A DNA stretch of 64,000 nt from Cacajao melanocephalus (Eukaryota; Chordata; Mammalia; Primates; Pitheciidae), in contig CAUYLG010050936.1 of assembly GCA_963573385.1 (NCBI GenBank), positions 1 through 64,000 on the forward strand, in the 5' to 3' direction. Of this stretch, positions 1-44,450 are shown in pieces. The notes beneath the pieces were generated by a model. It had not been told where the DNA came from, ran no database searches, and worked only from the letters and a program-made list of their open reading frames with translations. Both the position numbers and the translations under genes were made by a program. How positions within the stretch are numbered: the stretch's first letter is position 1; each line of letters opens with the position of its first letter.

Positions 1-2
1 TG

Positions 3-385
<383 letters not shown>

Positions 386-499
386 TTTTTGATGTTGGGC
401 ACTCATTGTATAGCATCTTTGGTTATTAGAGAAATCATCATTATACCAAAGCACTGAATGCCAATATGATATGTGTAAATATTGCTTAATAGTATCAGC

Positions 500-685
500 C
501 CTGAAGTATTTGCTGTCTGGAGTTAGCCAACTTCCTTGTACCTCAGTTTTCTAATCTGTGCATTGGGGGTAATAATAGTACTTATTTAATAGGATTCTTA
601 TGAGAATTAAATGAGTTAATATATGTAAAGCCTTTACAAAGTGTCTGACATATATAAAAGTACTCAATAAATGTGACTTGCTCTA
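500..685 (+). mobile_element. MIR SINE
   Basis: Shows the MIR core and tail: CCTCAGTTTTCTAATCTGTG, then ATTAAATGAGTTAATATATG and ACTCAATAAATG. Confidence 0.8.
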
Positions 686-893
686 ATAATGGCAGTAATA
701 ATAATAAACAGAGGATGATCATTTCCTACATGGGATTATTAAAATAGTTGTTTGGCAAAAGCAGAGGAAACACTATTTTTCCCCACCCAATGAGGAAAAA
801 CATTTTTAACCTGCTTTTTCCCCCTACATGAAGGACCGTTGAGTATAGTCATGGTAATGTATTATATTTTAAGATTTTGCCTTTCTTATACAG

Positions 894-32539
<31,646 letters not shown>

Positions 32540-32949
32540 TCTTTAGCATATGAATTACCCTTGCATTCAGCCTTTAGAAATTATATTTTAGTCTTTATTT
32601 TTAACCTGCCAACATACTTTAAGTAGGGATTAATATTTAACTAAGTGAACTATTGTGGGGTTTTTTTGAATGTTGCTTTTAATACTTAATCACCACACAA
32701 AAATGTTTTGATGGTCTTAAGAAACATCTCTGCTCTTACTCTTTAGAATAATGGTTATTCATGTTCCATTTCTAGGCTAAATGTTTATTTCTTCTTCTCA
32801 AATACATACTTGTGTCATTTTCAGTAGAATCACTGACTTATACAATGCAATAGCTGAAAACAATGGAAGCAGCAAGAGTGATTGTTTTTCTTTAGTGTGA
32901 ATTAGAACAAACACACTGCTTAAATGCCACTTTCAACCAGGAGTTAAAG

Positions 32950-33161
<212 letters not shown>

Positions 33162-34996
33162 TGTATTTGGATTTTTCGGAGCAAGATCACTCACAGTAAT
33201 GAAGTTGTTATGGAGAACAAATTTCAAAGACACAGTTAATGTAGTTACAATTTTTTTTTTAAGTGTATAGTGATCCTTCTCATTCTATTCCCTTTATCTT
33301 TTAAACCCTTCTGTACTGTTCATGTACATTATCTTCCTGTGATACCTTCATATATTGCCTTCTAGTTCATGAATTCTCTTGTCAGCTGTATATAATCTCT
33401 CTTACCCTATCCATTGGGTTTCTTCTTTCCGAAATTGTTTTTCATTTCTAAGTATGCATCATTTTTTCAGATCTTTGTTTCTTGATGTCATTTTTTAATG
33501 TTTTCATGTTACTAATTATTTTAAATGTCTGTACTTGATACTCACTCTAATAGTTCTATTAAATTAAGTTCCTGCTGTTTATTTCTGTTGAATTTTATAT
33601 TTGATAGGCTGTTTATCCATTTTTGTCTTTTTGAAAAGTGAGCTTATTTTCAGCAAGGCTTTATCTGTGGAAACCTTGAGTGTCTGTTTATGCCGTATTC
33701 CCATATTCTTGCTGACGCAAGACCACTTTTAATTTCTTCGCTTTAGGGTTTCTACATCTTAAGCATAACATAAATTACTGACAGATTTCCCAAGCCAAGG
33801 CAGAGACACTTCCTCCTCATCTCCCTGTGCTAGTGGGCAGAGTATCTGATTGGTGCCTTTTTCAGTGAGAGTATAAGCCTCCCATGTGTCCTACCTTTGC
33901 GGCAGGGGTGGAAGGAGGTACATTTAATTCCCACTGCCTGCCTGCCTTTTGCAAGCCCAGGGTTCTTTAGTCCCCATAAAGATGTCAAAGCTAAAAGCCA
34001 TGGGTTAATGAAATTGGCAAATTGTTCTAGGACAGCTACGGCATCAGCTCACATATTTACTGCTCTGGTTTTTCATTCCCCTCATTTTTGACCATAAGGT
34101 TTCCCACTTACTTTCTTGTAAGTTCTGCTATACCAAAGAATGTTTTCTATATTTTATTCAGCATTTCTATGTGTTTTGTTGGAAGGGAAGGGCTTAGGTA
34201 TCTAGTTTGATACATAGCTAGAAATGGAACATATCTCCATCCCCCAACTGTCATCATATCAGATAAACATCAGATAAAAAGCCACCTGAAAGTAAAACTA
34301 CTGACTCATGTATTAGTGAGTATAATCTCTTCTCCATCCTTAGGAAAATGTTTATCCCAGCTGCAGAGATTAACACATGGGTGGCTGAGCTTTCTCCTTG
34401 TATTTGGACCTTGGAAGTTCTATAAATTTTTTTCTTAGGAAGAGTTGGCATTTCTTTTTACTGCCAATGGCAAGCACTCACTCATATTTGATCTCACCTT
34501 CTCCTCCCCTAAAACCAATCTCCAGAACTTTTTGGACTATAAATTTCTTGGTTTGATTTCAGGAGAACTGTTCAGAATATTATTTTGCATTTCAAATTAC
34601 AAACTTATCTTTGTGTATCTCTTTCTTTTAAGCTGCCTAACTGAATACTTGGTGTATATATTGGTAGTTTTATGACTATAGTAAATCAAGGAAATGCAGT
34701 AAACTTAGAATGTCTTTAAGGAAACCTTGAAATCTTCATGGGTGGAATTAGAAATTATCGACTATATAATAGTATAGTTAAATGAATTTGTAGCTAATTC
34801 TTGCTAGTTGATGCATCCAAAGAGTTTTGAATAGCATCATTAATCCACTCTTCAGCCTTGAATGTATGCAATAAGGTTCCTGTTCTGTTCAAGTATTCTA
34901 ATCAATGGCTTTGAAAAGTTTATCAAATTTGCATACAGATTACAAACCTATGAGACATAACTAATTCACAGATAACAGAATTAAGATTATAAAAGG

Positions 34997-35096
34997 TTTT
35001 TTTGTTTTGTTTTGTTTTGTATTTTTAGTAGAGACAGGGTTGCTACTGCATTCTAGCCTGGGCAACAGAGTGAGACTCTGTCTCAAAAAAAAAAAA
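34997..35096 (+). mobile_element. Rearranged Alu scrap (inverted halves) in the ATM 3' UTR
   Basis: The left part to about 35040 (T-rich, then GTATTTTTAGTAGAGACAGG) is antisense Alu. The right part (ACTGCATTCTAGCCTGGGCA onward to poly(A)) is sense Alu 3' end. The two orientations abut directly. Confidence 0.85.
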
Positions 35097-35826
35097 GATT
35101 TTGGCAAGCTGGAACACTTTCTGCAAATGACCAAGATAGAAAACTGCCAGGAACAAATGAGGAGTAGTTAAGATTTTAAAAATATTAATCATAGAATATT
35201 TGTTGTATGCTAAGTCACTGACATATGTGCAGCATCTCTGATCTTTACCTTGCAAGATTAGTGATACCATCTCAATTTACTGCTGGAGAAATTAAAATTT
35301 GGAGAAATAAATTGTCCAGGGCAAGAAGATAGTAAATTATAAGTACAAGTATAATATGGACAGTAACTAACTTGAAAAGATTTCAGGTGAAAAGAATTGG
35401 GGGTTTGCCAGTCAGTTGCTAAAAAGGTCAATGAAAACCAAATAGTGAAGCTGTTACAGAAGCTAATAAGTTGTAGGCTGCTTGAACAGTTGTGTCCAGA
35501 TTAAGGGAGATAATAGCCCTCCCACCCTACTCACCTAATCAGTGGGTTCACAAACTCTTGGTTATTATAGTATATGCCCAAAATGTATGCACTTAAGAAT
35601 ATGGTCTAAAGCAAATAAAAGCAAAGAGGAAAAACTTTGGACGTCTTAAAGATTAGAATAGACTAGTCTTTTAAAAAATAGCCAGTATATTGGTTTGAAA
35701 TATAGAGATATGTCCCAATTTCAAGTATTTTAATTGCACCTTAATGAAACTATTTTCTATAGATTTATTTTAATACTATTGAATGTATTACTTTACTGTT
35801 ACCTGAATCTATCATAAAAAGTTTTT

Positions 35827-35834
35827 TGAATAAA
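35827..35834 (+). terminator. Candidate ATM poly(A) signal
   Basis: AATAAA within GAATAAATAATTATAAAA, at roughly the expected 3' UTR length. Chosen by position only; cleavage has not been shown. Confidence 0.45.
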
Positions 35835-35869
35835 TAATTATAAAAGAAAGCATATACTAAGACTCATTC

Positions 35870-36010
35870 ACTTTATTCATAGATTTGTGTGTTCTTTGTG
35901 CCAGGCATGGGGCTTGTTCCTAAGGAGAAAGCAGTGAGCAGGACAGGCACAGTCTGCCTATATAAAGCTCCCAGTCCTCTGAGGAGGATAGACAACTGAC
36001 CACACAGTGT
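35870..36010 (-). mobile_element. L2 3' end, antisense
   Basis: TTCACTTTATTCATAGATTT, TGTGCCAGGCATGGGGCTTG, GCAGTGAGCAGGACAGGCAC match the antisense L2 tail. Confidence 0.6.
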
Positions 36011-36190
36011 AAACCAAGGAGCCTACTGCACAACCAGGCTGGTAACACTGCAGCTCAGTCTAAATATCCTAGTGGCGTTTCTTAATCGCCTCCTGACAAA
36101 AACGCAAATATGAATGTTCTTTCTTTGGGCCTAAAAAGTTATCTAGTTGACATTTCTAGCCTAAAAGATCTATTCTAGAATATGACAAGT

Positions 36191-36366
36191 ACAGGGAGGG
36201 ACAGCAGGGGTTGGGGAGGGACAACATGGGGAGAAATGCCAGATATAGGTGACAGGGAGATGGAGGCAGCAAACAACATGGCCATGTATGTACCTATGCA
36301 ACAATCCTGCATGATCTGCACATGTACCCCAGAACCTAAAGTGCAATAAAAAAAAAAAAAGAAAAA
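36191..36366 (+). mobile_element. L1 3' end, 5'-truncated insertion
   Basis: Ends GCACATGTACCCCAGAACCT, AAAGTGCAATAAAA and poly(A), the 3' terminus of primate L1. Near-identical AATATGACAAGT / AATATGAAAAGT flanks (about 36178 and 36367) look like its target duplication. Confidence 0.85.
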
Positions 36367-36639
36367 AATATGAAAAGTGCAAAGATCCTGGCATCCTAAA
36401 TGCAAAGCTATTTATCATATTTTAAAAATAAATACATTCAGTCCTCTTCAGAGTTTCAGGCTCTTTTGCCTAGATTTTAACAAAATGAATTTTGCATAAA
36501 TACAGTCGAGTCAAAGCTTCCACAAAGATTATAATGACTCAGAATTTGGTAAGTAAGATCTCATAATAGACATTATCCTCTGAAAAATCCCTTTGCCTTT
36601 AAAGTACGGTATACATAACATCTTTTCCGATTCTGTGGC

Positions 36640-37480
36640 TTGTCTGTTCACTCTCTTCATGGAGTTTTTTGGGTTGACAGACATTTTTATTAGTGTTTTC
36701 ATTTATCATTAAATCTTTCAGGTAAGGATTTTTCCCCATTTAGTTTTCCTTGTAGAGATCTTGCATACTTTTACTATGTCTATTGCTAATAAAGGACATT
36801 TTTTTTCTTTTTCCTAATTATTACTGGTAGTCAGAATTAAAATTAGTTTTTACGTATTGATTTTTCTATCCAGTAATCTCAGCTCGTTTAATTCTTTCTA
36901 GAATATCTTGATTCTTTTGGATTTTCTGTGCATAAAATATCTATGAGTAATGTTTGGATTTTCTATGTATATAACCATATCATCTATGAGTAATGTCAGA
37001 AGTTGAATTATTAGATTATATTCTAGTCTTTACACTGTTTGCTTTTTTTTTCTTGCCTTATTTTTCTGGTTAGGAGCTCTCTTTAGTACAATCATCAATA
37101 GAATATTGAGACATTCTAGACCTGTGCCTCATCTCAAAGACAAAAGTGTTGGTGTTTACCTTTAAATTTACTGTTTGCTGCAGGGTTTTTTTTTTTTTTA
37201 ATGTGTATCTTTCCCTTCAGATGAAAGAAGTTCCTTTTTGTCCCTAGGCTGCTGTGAGGTTTTATTAGAGATGCTGAATTTTATCGGTTTATCTGCATTT
37301 ATTGATGATGATTATTTTCCTTCAATCTGTTAATGTGGTGAATTACACTGTTTGATTTTCTAAGGTTAAATCAGCTTATATTCCTAGTATAACCTCAACT
37401 GGTCCATTCTATCTTTTGCATTATTTTGTTTGCAAAAGTTTTGGTTAGAGTTTCCAAGTGGGATTTCCTTTATAGCATTT
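36640..37480 (-). mobile_element. Old L1 ORF2 region, antisense
   Basis: GTAGAGATCTTGCATACTTT, AATCTGTTAATGTGGTGAAT and CTTATATTCCTAGTATAACC are reverse-strand L1 ORF2. Confidence 0.75.
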
Positions 37481-37684
37481 CTTGGGAAATTTTTGTTTTT
37501 TCAAATTTTGAATCCCAAGAAAAATCAGTAACAAAATCAGGAAAAAAGGAAAGATATTGTAATTCTCCTGTGATAATTAAAGCTTATTGATCAACCTAGA
37601 CATACTGCTGATTTGAAGGAGTCCAGTGACATCTAGTGCATTGACCACTGAGACATAGTATTAAAAGGTTAAGGTCAGTATTCC

Positions 37685-38195
37685 TGAGGGAATATGTTCT
37701 CTTTCCTGGTCCATGACAGGGTGTTGTTTTAAGGGCAAAAATTTCCCAGCGCCATGCCCCCTTGCCATCTCTCGCCATCTCTCTCCATCTGGGAGATTTA
37801 ATGGTTTATGTTTGAATTTCACGGGCATGGGAAGAAACTAAAAGTCAGTCACTCCAGAAAAAGTTCTAAGGAACTCCTTTCATTGGCCCAGGGTCTTGGA
37901 GAAGGTGAGGGTTCCTCCCAGGATATAAGTCCATATCGACACACCTGGCCAGATTTCCCCTCTGGAATCCCCTTCCACATTATTTGTGGAAGTCTTTCTC
38001 TTTTTCTCTTTTTTCTCCACCTAAATAAAATCATCTTTCTGCAACACTTCTTGGGTCCCATATTTACTTTTACTAGTGTACAGCACACCTGCAGTGGTCG
38101 CATCGCTTATTCTTAAGAAATCGGAGCCCAAGAACCCACAGCATTCTCTCGGGGGAGCCGTGCCTCACCAGCACCCAAGAAAAAACCCGGTTACA
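37685..38195 (+). repeat. Provirus 5' LTR
   Basis: 511 bp, starting TGAGGGAATATG and ending CCCGGTTACA. It contains a TATA-like ATATAA near 37923 and a poly(A) signal AATAAA at 38024-38029. It carries an extra 10-bp GCCATCTCTC unit that the 3' LTR lacks. It aligns end to end with 45155-45659. Confidence 0.94.
38024..38029 (+). terminator. 5' LTR poly(A) signal
   Basis: AATAAA followed by a T/C-rich stretch and the R-U5 part of the LTR; the same hexamer is at 45488-45493 in the 3' LTR. Confidence 0.7.
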
Positions 38196-38199
38196 GAAC

Positions 38200-38217
38200 T
38201 GGCATCCAATGTGGGGC
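38200..38217 (+). other. Primer binding site, tRNA-Lys-like
   Basis: TGGCATCCAATGTGGGGC lies four bases after the 5' LTR. By memory it matches the 3' end complement of tRNA-Lys(1,2) at 15 of 18 positions; the three mismatches are transitions. Class I elements of the W/9 group usually use tRNA-Arg, so this is unexpected. Confidence 0.65.
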
Positions 38218-39546
38218 AAAGGAGTGAAGTGTAAGAAAGAACGGTTACTTTGGACGGGTAAGTGAAAATACCGGATCTTTCACACCTGCTTTCTGTCCTG
38301 TCTCTTTAAGAACACTGGAGAGGTGCGGAGGGGAAGGGGGCGGGCCCGTCTTAAGCAGCAAGGGCCAGCCGGAACTAAAAGCAAACTTTTTCCTCCAAGC
38401 TTTTTCTCTCCCCCTCCCTCTCTCTCTCTCTCTCAGCTGCTTCTCTGGCCAAAAAAAAAAAAAACCTGTGGGAGGTGAGACAAGCAAACTCTCTGTTTGT
38501 ACCAAGAGTAGAACTGGGTGTGTGCAGGCACAGCCAGGTGTTGGGCTTGCAAACCAGCAGGGTGGAGCGGGCGCGCTCCCCCCTGCACCGAGGCCTTTGC
38601 TCCTTGCAGGCCAAAATGGGAACTGGGGCTGCCCACAGCCCAGCCCCACAGTAAGCAGCAGCTGGGCTTGGAAAAAAGCTGTGGGGCAGGCTAAGGAGGC
38701 TCTGAGCAAAGCGGCAGCACTTAAGCAAGCACAGTGGGAAAAATGCTTCTGCTGGTTCGCTTGCTCACTGGCCAGCACGTTCAGATCCCTAGTTGGGGGC
38801 AGCATGAAACCGCAGAACATGGCTGTTAAAAAACCGCAGTCAGGGACAGAACAAGGGAACTTCCCCCAGATCGCTTGCCTGCCAGCCGGGGATCTCTATG
38901 TAGGCAGCGGCTGGGGGAGTGGCCCAGGGTGCGCAATGGTCCTGGCAACATGGTAGCCACAGGTCCCCAAGCAGGGGCGTGGCAAACTTTCTCCTCTGGC
39001 AGGAGGCAGTGTAAAAAAGGCACTCGAACGGGCAGGGTGGCTGCAGTGGCCCGGACTGCCTTCTTTTAATTGGGTGCTCTAATATCCCCTCCCTAACCCT
39101 TGCTGGCAATATTGGTACCCATCTCCTAAGCCTCACTGGCCTTGTCGGAGCTTGTTGGTACGATTACCACCCAACTCAGTAGCTCCTTTTGTTCCATGCC
39201 TCTATGGTGGTCACTGGAGGTCATGCAGGCCGTGGGCGTGAGTCCACGACGCTGTTAGGTCGTGACTCCACGACGCTGTTAGGTCGTGACTGGAATTCAG
39301 TACATGGAAGGCCCTCTGATAAGATAGATCACACATCTTGGGCACGTGAAATTTTGGGGTACTGACTGAAAGATGTTTCAGTACCCATTTTACCTGGGGG
39401 GATGCCTCAGGACGAAGCAGCTGTAATTTTTTTAACCAGGGACGTGGGCATCCCTTGTGCAATTTCAGATGAGTGTTTCTATTCCCAAGCTCAAGTCCCT
39501 ATTAAAATGTATACTGGGAAATTGGGACCAATTTGACACATGACTT
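38218..39546 (+). other. Provirus GC-rich leader
   Basis: About 1.3 kb between the primer site and recognisable gag. It is markedly G/C-rich around 38500-39060 compared with the AT-rich flanks. Long open stretches on both strands here look like composition effects. It contains a short tandem repeat at about 39238-39291. No gene recognised. Confidence 0.6.
39238..39291 (+). repeat. Two-copy 27-bp tandem repeat in the provirus leader
   Basis: The unit with core CCACGACGCTGTTAGGTCGT occurs twice back to back, followed by GACTGGAATTC. Each unit also contains ACGAC and GTCGT, so each can form a small hairpin. Confidence 0.8.
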
Positions 39547-40882
39547 TTGAAGAAAAAGCGGCTCATCTTTCTCTGCCAAACAGAGTGGCCAAAATGCCCC
39601 CTACTAAGTGGAAAAACCTGGCCTCCAAAGGGAAGTATAGATTATGACACTATTCTACAATTAGACCTGTACTGTAAAAGCGAGAGTAAAGGGTTTGAGC
39701 TCCCCTATGTGCAACTTTTCTTTTCCCTAAGAAATAAGCTTCAGCTCTGTTGGGCCTGTGCCCCATACCCTATTCAGCCCTACTCAAGACTACCTCCACA
39801 TGTAGGACTCCCTGTGGCAACTACCTTCACTAATGCCAACCAGGGCTCCTCAGCTCCTGTACTCCAACAGGAGCCAGAGAGGGCCGAGATAGGGCATCTC
39901 AGGCTACCCAGATGCCCAAACTCTGCCCCCTACAGGCCGTGGTAGGAGAATTTGGCCCAACTAAGATGCACACCCCCTTCTCACTTTCTGACTTAAAGCA
40001 AATTAAGGTGGACTTAGCAAAGTTTTCAGATGACCCAGACAAGTACATAGATGTTCTGCAGGGCCTCGGTCAGTCCTTCAAATTAGGCTGGAAGGATGTC
40101 ATGCTTTTGCTTAATCAAACCCTAACCAGCAATGAAAAAGAGGCTGCTCTAGCAGCGATTCAAGAGTTTGGGGACACCTGGTACCTTAGTCAGGTACATA
40201 ACCTAATAATGCCAGAGGAAAAGGATAGATATCCCACAGGTACACAGGCAGTCCCTGGCACAGACCCTAACTGGGATCCGGATTCAGAATAGGGGGACTG
40301 GAGCTAAGCATTTCCTGACCTGTATACTTGAGGGATTAAGGCAAATTAGGAAGAAGCCCATGAACTATGCATGAACTATGCAATGTTATCCACCATAACT
40401 CAAGGAAGGGAAGAAAACCCAACAGCTTTCCTTGAGTGATTGCGAGAGGCTTTAAGAAAGTACACTCCCCTGTCACCACACTATATTGAGGGTCAGTTAA
40501 TACTAAAGGACAAGTTTATTACTCAGTCAGCAGTAGATATCAGGAGGAAGCTTCAGAAGCTGGCCTTGGGACCAGAACAGAGTCTAGAATCATGGCTGAA
40601 GCAGACAACCTTGGTGTTTTATAATAGAGACCAAGAGGAACAGGCTGAAAGGATCAGGAGAGATGAACAAAAGGCTGCAGCCTTAGTTATGGCCTTCAGG
40701 CAAGCAGACCCCAGGGGCTCAAATGAGGGAAAGGCTCAGATTAGCCACCAGGCTGGCAAAGCTTGTTACCAGTGCTGTCTGAAGGGACATGTTATAAGAA
40801 ACTAACCCCAGAGGAATGGACCACCTCGTCCATGCCCGCTGTGCCAAGGGAATCACTGGAAAACACACTGTCCCAGGGGTTG
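39547..40882 (+). pseudogene. gag: Provirus gag, broken
   Basis: Structural polyprotein gene of a class I retrovirus: matrix (39547-39945), capsid (39912-40292 and 40440-40740) and nucleocapsid (40760-40882). The capsid part is recognised by DLKQIKVDLAKFSDDPDKY and LNQTLTSNEKEAA, the capsid C-terminal half by EGQLILKDKFITQSAVDIRR. Nucleocapsid shows two zinc knuckles, CYQCCLKGH followed by a stop where the last Cys should be, and an intact second one, CPLCQGNHWKTHC. Breaks: a frame change near 39930, a stop at 40290, a short direct duplication near 40362-40382 and stops around 40300-40440. No start Met is evident for matrix. Not functional. Confidence 0.88.
40362..40383 (+). repeat. Short direct duplication within gag
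   Basis: CATGAACTATG occurs twice in immediate succession. The 11-bp step changes the reading frame, one of the gag lesions. Confidence 0.75.
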
Positions 40883-40949
40883 AAGGTTCTCAGGGCCTGA
40901 GGTGTCTAACCAGATGACCCAATGGCAGGACTAAAGGTGCCTGGGGCAA

Positions 40950-43900
40950 GCCCCAGCTCGAATCATCACCCTCAACGAGCCCAGGGTAACAGTGACCATA
41001 GAGAGCCAGGAAGTTGATCTTCTCCTGGGCAGTGGTGCAGCCTTCTCTTTTTCACTCTCCTGCTCTGGACAGATGTCCTCTAATTCTGTAACTGTCTGAG
41101 GAGTCCTAGGAAAAGCAGTCTCTTGATATTTCTCCCAGCCCCTAAGCTGTAACTGGGGAGATATATTTTTCTCTCGTGCCTTCCTCATTGTGCCAAAAAG
41201 TCCCACTCCCTTACTAGGGCAGGACCTGCTGGCCAGAGCAAGAGCCATTATCTGTATGAACCTGATTAGGGAGGAAATCCCTCTCTGCTGCCCATTATTT
41301 CAAAAGGGGATTAATCCCAAAGTTTGGGCAAAGGACGGACAATTTGGACGGGCAAAGAATGCATGCCCAATTCGAATAAGGCTAAAGGATTCTACCTCTT
41401 TTCCTTACCAAAGACAGTACCCCCTAAGACCAGAAGCCAGAAGGGGACTACAGGATATTGTAAAGGACTTAAAAGCTCAGGGTCTAGTGAAGTCCTGTAA
41501 GCCCTTGTAATACTCCAATTTTAGGAGTGCAGAAACCTAATGGACAATGGAGGCTGGTGCAGGATCTTAGACTTATTAATGAAGCTGTGATTCCTCTATA
41601 CTCAGCTGTACCTAATCCTTACTCCTTGCTCTCTCAAATACCAGGAGAGGCACAACTGTTTACAGTTCTGGACCTTAAAGATACCTTTTTCTGTATACCA
41701 CTACATCCTGACTCACAGTTTCTATTTGCCTTTGAAGACCCTTTAGACCAGAGTTCTCAGCTTACCTGGACAGTATTACCTCCGGACTTTAGAAACAGCC
41801 CCCACCTGTTCAGCCAGGCTCTAGCTCAGGACCTTAGTAGTTTCTCACATCCAGGTACTCAGGTTCTTTAATATCTGGATAACTTACTTTTAGCTGAAAG
41901 CTCAGAAAGCCAGTGTCAGCAGGCCACTCAGGACCTCCTAAACTTCCTTGCTGACTGTGGATATCAAGTTTCCAAACTGAAGGCCCAGCTTTGTAGGCAG
42001 GAGGTAAAATACCTAGGGCTGGTCTCGTCTAAGGGCACGAGATAAGGGACGTCTTCAACCCATGTTCGGCTTCCCCCATCCCAAGACCTTAAAACAGTTA
42101 CAAGGATTCTTGGGAATAACTGGTTTTTGCCGACTGTAGATTCCCAGATAGGGTGAAATAGCAAAACCTCTGTACACTCTAATTAAGGAAACCCAAAAAG
42201 CTAATACCCATTTAGTACTCTGGGACCCGATAGCTGAGGCAGCCTTTCAGACCCTAAAGCAGGCACTACTGCAGGCTCCAGCTCTAAGCCTTCCTACAGG
42301 AAATGACTTCTCCCTATATGTTACAGAGAAGTCAGGAGCGGCACTGGGAGTCCTCACCCAGACTCAGGGAGCCACACCACAACCGGTGGCATACCTAAGT
42401 AAGAAAATTAATGCAATAGCAAAAGGCTGGCCACACTGCTTACAAGTCGTAGCCGCAGTAGCTATACTGGTCTCAGAGGCGGTTAAAATAGTGCAAGAAA
42501 AAGATCTAACTGTATGGACTTCACATGATGTAGCTGGAATTCTGGGCTCTAAAGGAGGCTTATGGCTGTCTGACAATTGTTTCCTCAAATATCAGGCCTT
42601 AATGCTCAAAGGGCCTGTATTTCAGCTGCATACATGTGCAGCCCTCAACTGAGCTACTTTCATCCCTGAGATAGGAGCAGACACAGAGCATGATTGTCAG
42701 CAAATTATAGCTCAAAACTATGCCACTCAAGAGGACCTCTTAGATACTCCTCTAGCCAACGCTGACCTTAACCTTTACACTGATGGAAGTTCCTCTGTGG
42801 AAAATGGAGTTCAAAAAGCAGGATATGCAGTGATCAGTGATCAAACAGTGCTTGAAAACAATTCCCTTTCACCTGGTGCTAGTGCCCAGCTGGCAGAACT
42901 GATAGCCCTCACCCAAGCTCTAAAATTAAGGAAAAGGAAAGAAAGTAAACATATACACAGATTCCAAATACGCTTACCTGGTTCTGCATGCCCATGCTGC
43001 TATATGGAAGAAAAGAGAGTTCCTAACCTCAGCAGGAACTCCAATTAAATACCACAAGAAAATTTTAGACTTATTACAAGCTGTCCAAGAACCAAAAGAA
43101 GTAGCAGTCTTACACTATCGGGATCACCAGAAAGGAGATCAGAAGGTAGCTGAGGGCAATCGCCGAGCTGACCTAGAGGCTAAAAGGGCTAGACAAGCAT
43201 TTATGAAAGGACCTTTAATACGGGAGATCCCACTCCAGGGAACTAGACCTCAATACTCATCAGAAGAGGTAGAGTGGGCAATCTCCCAGGGACACAATCT
43301 TCTTCCTTCAGGATGGTTAGCCACTGAGAAGAGAAAGGTGTTTCTTCTACTTGCTGCCAGCCAGTAGAAAGTACTTAAAACTCTGCATCAAACCTTCCAT
43401 ATGGGTTTAGAGAATACACATCAGATGGCCAAATCTATATTTACAGACAAAGGTCTCTTCAAGGCTGTCCAACAAATAGTCAAAGGATGTGAAGTATGTC
43501 AAAAAAAAAAATAATAATCCTTTGGCACATCACAAAGCTCCCCCTGAGGAACGAGCTGGACATTACCCAGGTGAGGACTGGCAAATGGACTTTACCCATA
43601 TGCCTAAGTCTCGGGGATATCAATATCTGCTAGTATGTGTGGTACTTATACAAACTGGGTTGAGGCTTTCCCCTGTAGAACAGAGAAAGCCCAAGAAGTA
43701 ATAAAAGTCCTGATTAATGAAATAATTCCTAGATTTGGACTCCCTTGCTGTCTTCAAAGCGATAACAGTCCTGCCTTCAAAGCGGCAGCGACCCAAGAAA
43801 TTTCCAAGGCTCTAGGGATACAGTATCGTCTCCACTGGGCTTGGAGGCCTCAGTCCTCAGGGAAAGTAGAAAAGATAAATGAAATTCTTAGGAGACATCT

Positions 43901-44450
43901 AAAGAAACCAGCACAGGAAAGCCACGGTGGCCTTCTCTATTACCAATAGCACTCTTAAGAGCTCAAAACTCTCTTCAGAAAATAGGACTCAGTCCTTATG
44001 AGATGCTTTATGGATGGCCCTTTATTACTAATGATCTTGTATTAGACAAAGCAACAGCAGATCTAATAAAACATATAACCTCCTTGGCTAAGTACCAACA
44101 GGTTCTCAAGACTTTGCCTGAAGTACATCTTAGGGAAAAAGGGAGAGTTGTTCTGCCCTGGAGACTTGGTGCTTGTTAAATCTCTCCCCTGAGACTCTCC
44201 CTCTCTAGGCCCATCTTGGGAAGGACCATTTTTGGTTATTCTGTCTACCCCAACGGCAGTTACGGTGGTGGAGACTGACTCATGGATTCATCACACTCAG
44301 CTTAAGCCTTGGATACCTCCTGAGGAAAGTCATAGACTCTCCACTCCGCAGCCTGAAGTTCACGGAGATAACCCTTTGTACACCTATGAGCCATCAGAAG
44401 ATCTACATCTGCTTTTCCAACAAGATCTTCAGAGGAGTAACCCCTCCTAA
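40950..44450 (+). pseudogene. pol: Provirus pro-pol, broken (protease, RT, RNase H, integrase)
   Basis: Order along the strand: protease (about 40980-41240), reverse transcriptase (41260-42400), RNase H (42760-43100), integrase (43370-44450). The protease active-site triplet at 41028-41036 reads Gly-Ser-Gly, so the catalytic Asp is gone; LLGQDLLA closes the domain. RT retains QWRLVQDLRLINEAV; its catalytic box at 41872-41883 reads YLDN with an immediately preceding stop, so the second Asp is lost. RNase H keeps LYTDGSS. Integrase keeps all three acidic residues: Asp at 43588-43590, Asp at 43761-43763 and Glu at 43869-43871 (D-35-E spacing), but a frame change between about 43635 and 43700 separates them. 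Multiple other stops. Not functional. Confidence 0.9.

Noticed and set aside
36170..36418. Minus-strand frames near 36.2-36.4 kb
   Set aside because: Antisense of an L1 tail and poly(A).
38245..38820. 191-codon open frame on the minus strand over the provirus leader
   Set aside because: Overlaps GC-rich leader with open frames on both strands; low-complexity product rich in Arg/Glu and Phe runs; no known domain. Treated as composition.
38468..38956. 162-codon plus-strand frame in the provirus leader
   Set aside because: No similarity I recognise to gag; region precedes matrix. Possibly a leader frame, but unsupported.
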